From NCBI GenBank assembly GCA_937881285.1, contig CALGEU010000073.1, positions 1-16,631 of the forward strand: a stretch of 16,631 nucleotides of DNA, in the 5' to 3' direction. Made by a program: the position numbers and the translations under genes. A model generated the notes under the pieces. It worked only from the letters and a program-made list of their open reading frames with translations, did no database searches and was not told the DNA's origin. Below are positions 7,292 through 14,739 of the stretch, piece by piece; position 1 is the stretch's first letter; the number at the start of each line of letters is the position of its first letter. The DNA comes from an uncultured Clostridia bacterium. GTDB lineage: Bacteria > Bacillota > Clostridia > Christensenellales > CAG-917.

Positions 7292-8371
7292 ATGGCAAAA
7301 TTCATAGTCTCGTCGTCCCCGCATATATCCACGACGTTTACCACGAGAAGAATGATGCTCGACGTCATCATCGCGCTCGTTCCGGCAACCATTGCAAGCG
7401 TTTTGCTTTACGGATTTTATCCGCTTTGCATGATGGTGCTTTGCGTAGGCTCGTGCGTGTTTGCCGAGTGGCTTTTCAATTTGATAACGAAAAAATATCA
7501 AAGCGTAGGCGATTTGTCCGCAGTCGTTACGGGCATGATACTTTCGCTCAATCTTCCGCCCGTCGTGCCGTTTTACGTCCCGATGGTCGGCGGTTTCTTT
7601 GCGATAGTCGTCGTAAAAATGCTTTTCGGCGGCATCGGCAAGAACTTTGCAAACCCCGCAATCACCGCGCGCATATTCCTTATGCTTTGCTGGACGACGG
7701 TTATGACAAGTTTCGTTCAGCCGATAGATTTGTCAAACGGAATGAATTTGTTTTCATTCTTCGACAGAGCGGTGGATATCGATATAAGCGCAATCACGAG
7801 CGCGACTCCGCTTGCAGGCGTCAAGTCGTCCATAGCGGCGGGAACGAATCCTGCCGAAGGTTTGTCGGCTCTCGATATGTTCCTTGGAAGAATAGGCGGA
7901 AGCGCAGGTGAAGTCAGTACGATTGCAATACTAATCGGTGGAATTTATCTTCTCATCCGCAAGGTCATAGACTGGCGTATTCCCGCACTTTATATCGGCT
8001 CGACGGTCGTATTCACGGCGATTTTCTTCTCGGGCTCTGAATACGTGGGACAATACGTATGGACGTATCTGCTCGGCGGCGGACTTATGTTCGGCGCGTT
8101 CTTTATGGCAACCGACTATGCAACGAGCCCAAAGACCTGTCTTGCGGTCGTGATATACGGCGTGGGACTCGGCTTTTTGACGGTCGTGTTCAGGAAATTC
8201 GGCACTATGAACGAAGGCGTGTCGTTTGCGATATTGCTTATGAACGTGCTTACGCCGCTTCTTGAAAAAATCACGCCGAGAGCGTTCGGCGCACCGAAGA
8301 AAAACAATCTTGCAAAACTTATGAAACACAAGCGCAAAGACGTCGCTTTGGAAGGGGGCAAAAATGACTGA
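7292..8371 (+). CDS. rnfD: Rnf complex subunit D (membrane flavoprotein)
   Basis: 359 residues, NqrB/RnfD family. Integral membrane subunit that normally bears a covalent FMN. There are many hydrophobic helices (about 23-63, 74-112, 124-140, 209-223, 231-247, 258-274, 283-300). Conserved features include NPAITARIFL (121-130), GGSAGEVST (202-210) and MATDYATSP (272-280). The likely FMN threonine is Thr172 in 'TSATPLAG'. The usual flavin-transferase motif Dxx(S/T)GAT is altered here: Ser166 stands where Asp is expected and Ser170 where Gly is expected. The ribosome site AAGGGGG overlaps the end of rnfC. The stop codon lies inside the first codons of rnfG (8-nt overlap), indicating coupled translation. 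Residues 330-359 form a Lys-rich tail. Confidence 0.96.
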   Translation: MAKFIVSSSPHISTTFTTRRMMLDVIIALVPATIASVLLYGFYPLCMMVLCVGSCVFAEWLFNLITKKYQSVGDLSAVVTGMILSLNLPPVVPFYVPMVGGFFAIVVVKMLFGGIGKNFANPAITARIFLMLCWTTVMTSFVQPIDLSNGMNLFSFFDRAVDIDISAITSATPLAGVKSSIAAGTNPAEGLSALDMFLGRIGGSAGEVSTIAILIGGIYLLIRKVIDWRIPALYIGSTVVFTAIFFSGSEYVGQYVWTYLLGGGLMFGAFFMATDYATSPKTCLAVVIYGVGLGFLTVVFRKFGTMNEGVSFAILLMNVLTPLLEKITPRAFGAPKKNNLAKLMKHKRKDVALEGGKND

Positions 8372-9146
8372 CGAAAAGATGCTCCGAGAAGACGAAGTTA
8401 TGCAAAACGAAAATATCGTCGCAGACGAAAACGCCGAAACGATTGCAAAAGAAAGCGTCGAAAAGGCAGAAAACGCAGTCGATACGAGCGTTGAAACCGA
8501 CGATAAGAAAGGCAAAAAAGACAAGAAAGAAAAAAGAAAAATGAGCGAAGTGGCAAAATGCTCGCTCGTGCTCGTGATAATCGCCGTCGTGGCGGGACTT
8601 TTGCTCGGTATAGTCAACTGGGCAACGTACGTAGACCCCGACAACACGATTATGGAAAAATGCAAAGCGTTTTCGTGGGTTGACGGCAAAACCGTGACCG
8701 ACGTCGTCAAGGACGAACAACTCGCGTCCTACGATTATGACAAAAACAACTACGTCGTGTCCTGTTTCGTGGCAAAGGACGGAGAAGATATTCTCGGATA
8801 TTGCTACTACACGGTGGGTGGCGGCGCAAAAGACGGTTCTATCGAATCACTCGTGTTCATAAGCGCGGACGGCATAATCAAAGACGTGCAGGTGTACGAG
8901 CAGGGCGAGACGGCAGGCTATTTTGACAGAGTTGAAAAAGCAAACAAGCAAAAATACGTCGGCATCGATTGCAAAACGATTGAAAGGCTCGAACTTGTCA
9001 AATCGGGCAACGCTTCGCTTGACGGACAGATAGACGCGGTGAGTCAGGCAACTTACACGTCCACCGGCTATCACAATTCGATTGCTACTGCGGTGTATGC
9101 GTTCAGAACGTATTACGACGCTTTGCAACAAGGGGGTGCGCAATGA
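8364..9146 (+). CDS. rnfG: Rnf complex subunit G (FMN-binding), with long charged N-terminal extension
   Basis: 260 residues. RnfG holds a covalently bound FMN on the outer face of the membrane. One helix (about 67-87) is followed by an FMN-binding domain ending in 'DAVSQATYTSTGY' (224-236). Thr230 is the expected flavinylation site, with Gln228 replacing the usual Gly of the Dxx(S/T)GAT motif read by the flavin transferase ApbE. No apbE gene is in the window. Unusual for the family is the first 60 residues: acidic and Glu/Asp/Ala-rich (1-47), then Lys-rich (48-59), predicted cytoplasmic. The start has the ribosome site GGAAGGGGG 5 nt upstream, and no other Met gives a better site. The gene overlaps rnfD by 8 nt and rnfE by 4 nt. 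Confidence 0.95.
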   Translation: MTDEKMLREDEVMQNENIVADENAETIAKESVEKAENAVDTSVETDDKKGKKDKKEKRKMSEVAKCSLVLVIIAVVAGLLLGIVNWATYVDPDNTIMEKCKAFSWVDGKTVTDVVKDEQLASYDYDKNNYVVSCFVAKDGEDILGYCYYTVGGGAKDGSIESLVFISADGIIKDVQVYEQGETAGYFDRVEKANKQKYVGIDCKTIERLELVKSGNASLDGQIDAVSQATYTSTGYHNSIATAVYAFRTYYDALQQGGAQ

Positions 9147-9913
9147 AACGTAACTCCAAACTTCAGATAATATCCAACGGTATTTTCGCGCAGAACCCGA
9201 CGTTCAGACTGGTTCTCGGAATGTGCCCGACGCTTGCGATAACGACGAGCGCGTTCAACGGCTTGGGAATGGGCATCGCGGCAACGCTCGTGCTTATCTG
9301 CTCCAACGCTCTCGTGTCGCTTTTGAGAAAAGTGATACCCGACAAGGTGCGTATCCCGGCTTACGTTCTTATCATCGCAACGCTCGTCACGCTTCTTGAA
9401 ATGGTGCTCAAAAAGTTCGTTCCGACGCTGTACAGCGCACTAGGTATATACCTGCCGCTCATCGTCGTCAACTGCATCATTCTTGCAAGAGCGGAAGCGT
9501 TTGCAAGTTCCAACAAAGTGGGCGACAGCATTCTCGACGGTCTCGGAATGGGCTTGGGCTTCACGCTCGCGCTCACGCTTATAGGTTTTATAAGAGAGTT
9601 GCTCGGCAACGGAACGATTTTCGCAGGCACGCTCGGCAGTCTGTCATTCGGATTGTCTTTGGGAGCGGCGAGCAATTATTCTCTCAAATTCTTCGTTCTT
9701 CCGGCAGGCGGATTTATGACTCTCGGTCTTCTTATGGCGGCTGTCAACGCAATCACCGACCATAGAGCGAAGAAAAAACAGGCGAAGGCAGAACAAAGCG
9801 CAAAGCATATTGACGACGCCAAAGCGGAACTCGATACGGCGACCGAAAACAAAACGACGACCGAAAACGGCGCAAACGTTTCAGCCGCCGCAAACGAAGG
9901 GGGTGCAAACTGA
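9143..9913 (+). CDS. rnfE: Rnf complex subunit E (integral membrane), with charged C-terminal tail
   Basis: 256 residues, NqrD/RnfE family. The membrane core (about 15-210) contains the two conserved half-site cysteines, Cys28 in 'GMCPTLAITTSA' and Cys111 in 'VVNCIILARAEAFA'. In this family these ligate a shared iron-sulfur centre with RnfA inside the membrane. 'GFIRELLGNGTIF' is also diagnostic. The last ~45 residues (AKKKQAKAEQ onward) form a hydrophilic Ala/Lys/Glu/Asn/Thr tail that most RnfE proteins lack. It starts with ATG overlapping the rnfG stop (ATGA), with AAGGGGGTG upstream. It ends in TGATG, sharing one base with the rnfA start. Confidence 0.96.
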   Translation: MKRNSKLQIISNGIFAQNPTFRLVLGMCPTLAITTSAFNGLGMGIAATLVLICSNALVSLLRKVIPDKVRIPAYVLIIATLVTLLEMVLKKFVPTLYSALGIYLPLIVVNCIILARAEAFASSNKVGDSILDGLGMGLGFTLALTLIGFIRELLGNGTIFAGTLGSLSFGLSLGAASNYSLKFFVLPAGGFMTLGLLMAAVNAITDHRAKKKQAKAEQSAKHIDDAKAELDTATENKTTTENGANVSAAANEGGAN

Positions 9914-10530
9914 TGGAATACTTCTTGCTCATCATCGGTGCTATGTTCACCAACAACTTCGTTCTCAGTCAATTCTTGGGGTGCTGTCCCTTCCTTGGCG
10001 TGTCCAAGAAGACGGATACCGCACTCGGAATGGGGCTTGCAGTCACTTTCGTTATGGGCGTTGCAAGCATCATAACCTGGTGCGTGCAGAAAGTGCTCGT
10101 GCTTCTTGGAGTCGAATATTTGCAAACAATTGCGTTTATTCTCGTCATCGCGGCACTCGTGCAACTCATCGAAATGGTTCTCAAAAAATATATGCCGTCA
10201 CTTTACAGTGCACTCGGCGTATATCTGCCGCTCATCACCACCAACTGCGCGGTTTTGGGCGTTGCGATTCTCAACATCGACACCTACGGCGTTGCGGGCG
10301 GACTCAGCCTTTTGCAGTCCTTCCTTAACGGTGTGTTCAGCGGCGTCGGCTTCCTTATCGCAATACTCTTGCTCGCGGGCGTTCGCGAAAAAATGGATCA
10401 GGATTCCATTCCGAAGCCTTTCAGGGGTTTCCCGATTACGCTCATTGCGGCAAGCATACTCAGCATGGCTTTCGTTGCATTCGGCGGACTTATCTCTTCG
10501 TCGGGCGCAATAAGCCTGTTGTTCAACTGA
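9913..10530 (+). CDS. rnfA: Rnf complex subunit A (integral membrane)
   Basis: 205 residues, NqrE/RnfA family. Six membrane helices are expected, and the protein is paired in inverted topology with RnfE. The conserved cysteine motifs are visible: 'QFLGCCPFLGVS', where Cys25 corresponds to the single conserved Cys and Cys24 is an additional one, and 'TTNCAVLGVAI' with Cys112. The ribosome site AAGGGGGTG lies in the end of rnfE, and the start ATG shares its first A with the rnfE stop. RnfA and RnfE share strings such as 'LYSALG.YLPLI', showing their common origin. The length is normal for the family, and rnfB begins 13 nt later. Confidence 0.97.
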   Translation: MEYFLLIIGAMFTNNFVLSQFLGCCPFLGVSKKTDTALGMGLAVTFVMGVASIITWCVQKVLVLLGVEYLQTIAFILVIAALVQLIEMVLKKYMPSLYSALGVYLPLITTNCAVLGVAILNIDTYGVAGGLSLLQSFLNGVFSGVGFLIAILLLAGVREKMDQDSIPKPFRGFPITLIAASILSMAFVAFGGLISSSGAISLLFN

Positions 10531-10543
10531 CGGGGGTGACGAT

Positions 10544-11353
10544 ATGATACTTTCGGCAGTTAATCCTATGACGATACTCTGGTCTGTGCTTATTCTGTTC
10601 GTGCTTGCGCTCGTGTTCGGCGTGGTGCTTGCGGTGCTCGGCAAAAAACTTGCGGTGCACGAAGACGAAAGAATAGGTCAGGTGCGCGAAAAACTTTCGG
10701 GAGCGAACTGCGGCGGTTGCGGATACGCAGGCTGTGACGCTTTTGCAAAGGCTATCGTAGAAGGCAAGGCTGACATCAACGCTTGCTGTGCTACGAGTGC
10801 GGAAAACAAAAAACTCATCGCACAAATCATGGGCACGAGCGTTTCGGCGGAAGACACCAAAATCGTGGTGGCTTGCAACGGCGGGAACAACGCGCAGGAT
10901 AAGTACGAATATATGGGATACGGCGATTGCCGAAGCATGGAATTGCTCGGCGGCGGTCGCAAACAGTGCAAGTGGGGCTGTCTCGGAATGGGCTCGTGCG
11001 CAGACGCTTGTCCGTACGGCGCAATGCAAGTGGGCATGGATGGCTATGCGGAAGTCGACAGAGACAAATGCATCAAATGCGGAAGATGCGTTGCCGCTTG
11101 CCCGAAGAAAATCGTAAAACGCGTCCCCGCAAGCGCGAAAGTGTACGTCGCATGCACCAACTGTCAGAAAGGCAAAGAAGTGCGCGCGATATGCAAGAGC
11201 GGCTGTATAGGTTGCGGTTTGTGCCAAAGAAATTGCCCAAACGGGGCTATCACCGTGCAAAACAATCTTGCGGTCATCGATTATTCAAAATGTACGGGAT
11301 GCGGAGTGTGTATGCAAAAATGTCCGCAAAAGTGCATAAAGTCGGCGGAATAA
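10544..11353 (+). CDS. rnfB: Rnf complex subunit B (polyferredoxin, electron entry from ferredoxin)
   Basis: 269 residues. An N-terminal membrane helix (about 10-32) is followed by the RnfB Fe-S domain (Cys56, Cys59, Cys64, Cys81/82 in 'NCGGCGYAGCDAFA'), then a Cys-rich segment (Cys142, 146, 152, 156). Three ferredoxin repeats CxxCxxCxxxC follow at 176-186, 221-231 and 250-260. Additional Cys at 111, 129, 204, 207, 217 and 264 leave room for about six clusters, as in other clostridial RnfB proteins. It accepts electrons from reduced ferredoxin and passes them into the membrane complex. It is the last gene of the operon, with GGGGGTG as its ribosome site. No clear T-run terminator follows, so some transcripts may read on into the phosphatase gene. 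Confidence 0.96.
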   Translation: MILSAVNPMTILWSVLILFVLALVFGVVLAVLGKKLAVHEDERIGQVREKLSGANCGGCGYAGCDAFAKAIVEGKADINACCATSAENKKLIAQIMGTSVSAEDTKIVVACNGGNNAQDKYEYMGYGDCRSMELLGGGRKQCKWGCLGMGSCADACPYGAMQVGMDGYAEVDRDKCIKCGRCVAACPKKIVKRVPASAKVYVACTNCQKGKEVRAICKSGCIGCGLCQRNCPNGAITVQNNLAVIDYSKCTGCGVCMQKCPQKCIKSAE

Positions 11354-11448
11354 GCGTTTCGCGACTGAATTTGGAAACAACAACCGCATTGCTCGGATAT
11401 GCGGAGATATAAGGGAAAATAGAGAAAAAATAAGAATTGAAACAAACG

Positions 11449-11476
11449 CCCCGAAAACGGGGAGCGGCGAAAGCCG
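11449..11476 (+). promoter_or_regulatory. Two adjacent small hairpins just before the ppx ribosome site
   Basis: CCCCG-AAAA-CGGGG (11449-11462) and CGGC-GAAA-GCCG (11465-11476) sit back to back, ending 4 nt before the GGAG ribosome site at 11481-11484. The 3' side also offers an alternative pairing, AACGG (11456-11460) with CCGTT (11474-11478), which would exclude both small stems. No T-run follows, so this is not a normal terminator. It could be an mRNA stabiliser or a translation control element. Confidence 0.5.
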
Positions 11477-11491
11477 TTTAGGAGAAACAAT

Positions 11492-13012
11492 ATGGAAAAA
11501 ATAGCGATTATCGACATTGGCTCAAACTCAGCAAGACTCGTGCTCGTCAACGTGCTGGACGGCGGCTATTTCGTCGTCTTTGACGAACTCAAAGAAACGG
11601 TACGGCTTGGGCAGGACATGGATTGGGACGGTTTCATCAAACCGCAAAGAATTGCCCAGACGATAAAAACGCTTACGATGTTCCGTCGTCTTTGCGACGC
11701 AAACAAGGTTGACAAAATCTTTGCGTACGCAACGGCTGCGGTCAGACGTGCAAAAAATCAGAAGAGTTTCCTTGACGAAGTCGCAATGACTTGCGGCATC
11801 AAAATCAAGGTTCTTACCCCCGAAGAGCAGGCAATGCTCGTGTATCAGGGCGTCATCAACTCCATGGATATCCCCAAAGGATTGATTATGGAAATGGGCG
11901 GCGGCTCTACAAACCTTATATACTACAACCGCAGAAATCTCATTCATTTCGAGACTCTTCCGTTCGGCGCGGTCACTCTCACCGACCTTTTCAAGAACGA
12001 CAGTTCGACTCCGCAGGAGAGAGCAAAGAAAATCGAAGATTTCATCGGCGAACAACTCGAAAAAATCACTTGGCTTGACTCTGTCGAACCCGATACGGCG
12101 TTCGTCGGAGTGGGCGGCTCGTTCAGAAATCTCGGCAGGATCAGCAGACTTATAAGAAAATATCCTTTCAATATGACGCACAACTACGAGTTGCCCGTCA
12201 GCGAGTTTGAAACGATATACAACACGATAAAGAAACTCGACCTTAACAGCACCGTCAAAATCAAAGGGTTGTCTTCGTCGAGAGCGGATATTTTCCCGAG
12301 CGCACTCGCGGTGATGAAAGCGGTGCTTTCAAAGTTCACGTTCGAAAAAATCACGATAAGCGGTTGCGGACTCAGAGAAGGCGCGATGTTCAGATACGCA
12401 GTGCCGGGCGTCAACGAGAGACCGCTCAGCGACGTTCTCGGTCACTCGCTCTACACGCAGATGAAGTATCACGATCTCAACATCGACCACGCAGAGCACG
12501 TCTACAATCTCTCCATTCAACTTTTCAAGCAACTCAAAGTGTTGCACAAGATGCCCAGAGTGTACGTCAGAGTGCTCAAAATCGCCGCACTCATGCACGA
12601 CAGCGGTATGCGCATCAAGTTCTACAACCACCAGTTGCACTCCGCATACATCATTCTCAACAGCAATCTGTACGGCGTTCCGCACAAGGACATCGTCGTT
12701 GCGGCGTTCGTTGCGGCAGGACACAGAAAAGCCGAAAACGCGAGAGAAGAAATCATCAAATACAAGGATATGCTCACCACCGAAGACGTTGAAGCAATCA
12801 AGAAACTCAGCGTCATTCTGCGCATAGCGGAGAGTTTCGACCGTAGCCAAAGCGGCGTCGTGACGGGCATAAACTGCGACGTTTTGGGCGACAGCGTAAT
12901 CGTCAAAACCGAATGTGAAAACGGCGGCGACTGCGCTCTCGAAGTAAAAGACGCAATGGGCGCGGCGGCGGAATTCAAGGCGGCGTACGGCAAGAATCTC
13001 GAAATTCTCTAA
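11492..13012 (+). CDS. ppx: Ppx/GppA-type phosphatase with C-terminal HD domain (exopolyphosphatase / pppGpp phosphatase)
   Basis: 506 residues. Family members remove terminal phosphates from polyphosphate or from pppGpp; which one cannot be told from sequence alone. The N-terminal ASKHA-fold ATPase-like part shows phosphate loop 1 'IIDIGSNSARL' (6-16), the catalytic-glutamate region 'LTPEEQA' (108-114), phosphate loop 2 'MEMGGGSTNLI' (133-143) and 'GVGGSFRNLGRI' (206-217). The C-terminal part (about 315-450) is an HD-type helical domain: His333/His336, 'LMHDSG' with His369-Asp370, His380/His383 and His411. The ribosome site GGAG is 7 nt before the ATG. The gene starts 138 nt after rnfB, behind two small hairpins, and is followed 3 nt later by maf. 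No ppk or relA gene is present nearby. Confidence 0.92.
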   Translation: MEKIAIIDIGSNSARLVLVNVLDGGYFVVFDELKETVRLGQDMDWDGFIKPQRIAQTIKTLTMFRRLCDANKVDKIFAYATAAVRRAKNQKSFLDEVAMTCGIKIKVLTPEEQAMLVYQGVINSMDIPKGLIMEMGGGSTNLIYYNRRNLIHFETLPFGAVTLTDLFKNDSSTPQERAKKIEDFIGEQLEKITWLDSVEPDTAFVGVGGSFRNLGRISRLIRKYPFNMTHNYELPVSEFETIYNTIKKLDLNSTVKIKGLSSSRADIFPSALAVMKAVLSKFTFEKITISGCGLREGAMFRYAVPGVNERPLSDVLGHSLYTQMKYHDLNIDHAEHVYNLSIQLFKQLKVLHKMPRVYVRVLKIAALMHDSGMRIKFYNHQLHSAYIILNSNLYGVPHKDIVVAAFVAAGHRKAENAREEIIKYKDMLTTEDVEAIKKLSVILRIAESFDRSQSGVVTGINCDVLGDSVIVKTECENGGDCALEVKDAMGAAAEFKAAYGKNLEIL

Positions 13013-13015
13013 TAT

Positions 13016-13597
13016 ATGGCAAAGCAGTGTAAGCGCGTGATACTCGCAAGCGGGTCTCCGCGCAGAAAAGATATTCTCGCGGATATGGGCGTTGAATTCG
13101 TCGTGTCGCCGTCAAACGTAGACGAAAGCAGAATTCATTCTCCGTTTCCGCGAATTCTCGTTCAAAAACTTGCGACGAAAAAAGCAGAAGACGTTTTCAA
13201 AACGCACGCAAACGACGTCGTCGTTGCGGCGGACACAATAGTCGTCAAGGGCACAAAAGAACTCGGAAAACCGAAAGACAGACAAGACGCGGTGAACGTT
13301 ATATCGCGGCTCAGCGGCAAATGGCACGTCGTGTATACCGGCGTTTGCGTTATCTCGGACGGGAAGAAGAAAGTTTTTTGCGACGCGTCAAAGGTGAAAT
13401 TCAAGAAACTTTCAAAGAAAGAAATAGAAGACTACGTAAACACGTTCAAGCCTTTCGACAAGGCAGGCGCGTACGGAATTCAGGACGGCGTGGTCGTTGA
13501 AAAATACAAAGGCAGTTACTCAAACATTCTCGGACTGCCGAAGACAAAACTTGCAGCCGTCTTGGCGCAAGTGGGAGTGTACGATGGCAACAATTGA
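13016..13597 (+). CDS. maf: Maf-family nucleoside triphosphate pyrophosphatase
   Basis: 193 residues, full length. Maf enzymes hydrolyse dTTP/UTP or modified nucleoside triphosphates to monophosphates (house-cleaning), and have been linked to septum inhibition in Bacillus. Family motifs in order: LASGSPRRKDIL (10-21), NVDE (34-37), AADTIV (71-76, catalytic Asp73), GKP (84-86), WHVVYTG (103-109), DKAGAYGIQ (148-156) and GSYSNILGLP (166-175). It begins 3 nt after the ppx stop without a recognisable ribosome site, so it is probably translated by coupling. Its 3' end overlaps the MreB-like gene by 14 nt. Substrate subclass not determined. Confidence 0.95.
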   Translation: MAKQCKRVILASGSPRRKDILADMGVEFVVSPSNVDESRIHSPFPRILVQKLATKKAEDVFKTHANDVVVAADTIVVKGTKELGKPKDRQDAVNVISRLSGKWHVVYTGVCVISDGKKKVFCDASKVKFKKLSKKEIEDYVNTFKPFDKAGAYGIQDGVVVEKYKGSYSNILGLPKTKLAAVLAQVGVYDGNN

Positions 13598-14582
13598 ACT
13601 TTCAATCGATTTGGGAAGCAAATTTATCACCATATACCAAAAGGGCATAGGGCTTGTTTTGCGCGAGCCTGCAATCGCCATTGCGACGAAGGTGCGCAAT
13701 CGTCTCGAAATCCGCGACGCAGGTTATAGAGCGGAAAGCGTTATGACGGGCTCGCTCGGCGGCGCGAGAGTCATTGCGCCGATAAAGGAAGGCATCATCG
13801 TCGACGAAGAGATGGCAACCATGCTTCTTGCCTATTTTCTCAAAAAGATTATGCCCGAAGGTTTGTTTGCACCGCGCGTCAAGGCTATCGTGTCAATTTG
13901 CGAATCGTCGTCCAGTTCGGACAGACGCGCCGTTGAAAAATGCTGTCTCAAAGCAGGCATAAAAGAAGTCACGCTCGTAGAATCGGGATTGAGTCTTCTT
14001 GCTTACACCAACAGCATCGGCGGTCTTTTCGTTGACATCGGCGGCGGAAAAACCGAAATTTCCGCGGTTACGAATCACGGAATCGCAACGGGGTGCTCAG
14101 TCAATATCGCAGGTGACGCGTTCAACAATGCGATTATAGACGACTTATACAAGAATTACGGCGTAAAAGTCGGCGAATTTACAATTGAAAATCTCAAAAA
14201 ATCCGCACTTTCGTTCTACGTCAACGACGCCGGCAGTTATGCGGTCAGCGGCGGCAGTGCGGACGGCTCTCCGCGCAGTCTCTACGTGTCTGCCGAAGCA
14301 ATGCGCAACGCCGTCATTCCGCTTGTGGACGACATCATCGAAGTCATAATGTCCGTTCTCAATCAGACTCCGCCCGAACTTTCTGCGGAAATTCTTCGCA
14401 AAGGCATATTCGTATCCGGCGGCTCACTCCACATTCCCGGTCTCATCGAGTATATGGAGCAGGCGCTCGAACTTCCCGTCACTCCGCTCAAAGACATAGA
14501 AAACGCCATTGCCATAGGCGGTGCGAAGTTCTTTGACGAGCGGGATTTGCTAAGCGATATGCTTGGCGTAAAGTTATATTAA
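13584..14582 (+). CDS. Divergent MreB-like actin-family protein
   Basis: 332 residues, the usual MreB length. MreB proteins are ATP-binding filament formers that position cell-wall synthesis. The actin-fold sites are visible: phosphate loop 1 'SIDLGSKF' (7-14), phosphate loop 2 'VDIGGGKTEIS' (150-160) and adenosine loop 'VSGGSLHIPGL' (277-287). 'GIGLVLREPAIAI' (21-33) and 'IAPIKEGIIVDEEM' (64-77) match MreB closely. Several usually conserved spots differ: DLGTAN has become DLGSKF, the EEP segment is 'VESGL' (Glu133 kept), and the usual Pro after the 'VP' strand is missing in 'VSICESSS'. This suggests a specialised paralog, and calling it MreB itself is uncertain. The frame is open from 13497, but the ATG at 13584 has GGGAG upstream and starts the actin fold. 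It overlaps maf; the maf-mreB pairing is common in bacteria, but mreC and mreD do not follow. Confidence 0.85.
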   Translation: MATIELSIDLGSKFITIYQKGIGLVLREPAIAIATKVRNRLEIRDAGYRAESVMTGSLGGARVIAPIKEGIIVDEEMATMLLAYFLKKIMPEGLFAPRVKAIVSICESSSSSDRRAVEKCCLKAGIKEVTLVESGLSLLAYTNSIGGLFVDIGGGKTEISAVTNHGIATGCSVNIAGDAFNNAIIDDLYKNYGVKVGEFTIENLKKSALSFYVNDAGSYAVSGGSADGSPRSLYVSAEAMRNAVIPLVDDIIEVIMSVLNQTPPELSAEILRKGIFVSGGSLHIPGLIEYMEQALELPVTPLKDIENAIAIGGAKFFDERDLLSDMLGVKLY

Positions 14583-14586
14583 AAAT

Positions 14587-14612
14587 GTGCTATTTAGCGA
14601 AAAACTGCGGCA
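14587..14612 (+). repeat. 26-nt direct repeat, copy 1, followed by a long hairpin
   Basis: Starts GTGCTATTTAG and ends CTGCGGCA, 4 nt after the stop of the MreB-like gene. It matches 14713-14738 at 23 of 26 positions, and the hairpin at 14612-14674 begins directly at its end. Confidence 0.7.
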
Positions 14613-14685
14613 ACCCCCATCCGCTCCAAAATCACGTACCGCATGTACGTTGGGTTTTGTTTCGGATGGGTGTTTTCTTGTTTTT
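14612..14685 (+). terminator. Long composite hairpin with T-rich tail, likely terminator of the ppx-maf-mreB-like unit
   Basis: Nested pairings: an outer CCCATCCG (14616-14623) with CGGATGGG (14663-14670), plus three pairs outside one mismatch. A middle CAAAA (14627-14631) pairs with TTTTG (14655-14659), and an inner ACGTAC (14634-14639) with GTACGT (14645-14650) around CGCAT. It is followed by TTTTCTTGTTTTT. About 22 base pairs is much longer than a normal terminator stem, so a structured small RNA or inserted element is an alternative. Confidence 0.65.
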
Positions 14686-14712
14686 CATCTAAATATCGCA
14701 TTTTTACAAACA

Positions 14713-14738
14713 GTGCTATTTAGTGAACAACTACGGCA
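14713..14738 (+). repeat. 26-nt direct repeat, copy 2, followed by a second hairpin
   Basis: Starts GTGCTATTTAG and ends CTACGGCA; three mismatches to copy 1 at 14587-14612, 126 nt away. A terminator stem begins 2 nt after it, the same arrangement as copy 1. Confidence 0.7.
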
Positions 14739-14739
14739 G

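Noticed and set aside
5998..7392. Minus-strand 464-codon open frame antisense to rnfC and the start of rnfD
   Set aside because: In codon register with rnfC, without recognisable motifs; RnfC on the other strand is unambiguous.
11385..11403. Small stem CGCAT / ATGCG after rnfB as operon terminator
   Set aside because: Only 5 bp with a 9-nt loop and no T-run; followed by an A-rich stretch.
13497..13583. Upstream ATG at 13497 as the start of the MreB-like gene
   Set aside because: It would overlap maf by 100 nt and add 29 residues without actin-fold features; ATG at 13584 has GGGAG and starts directly with the fold.
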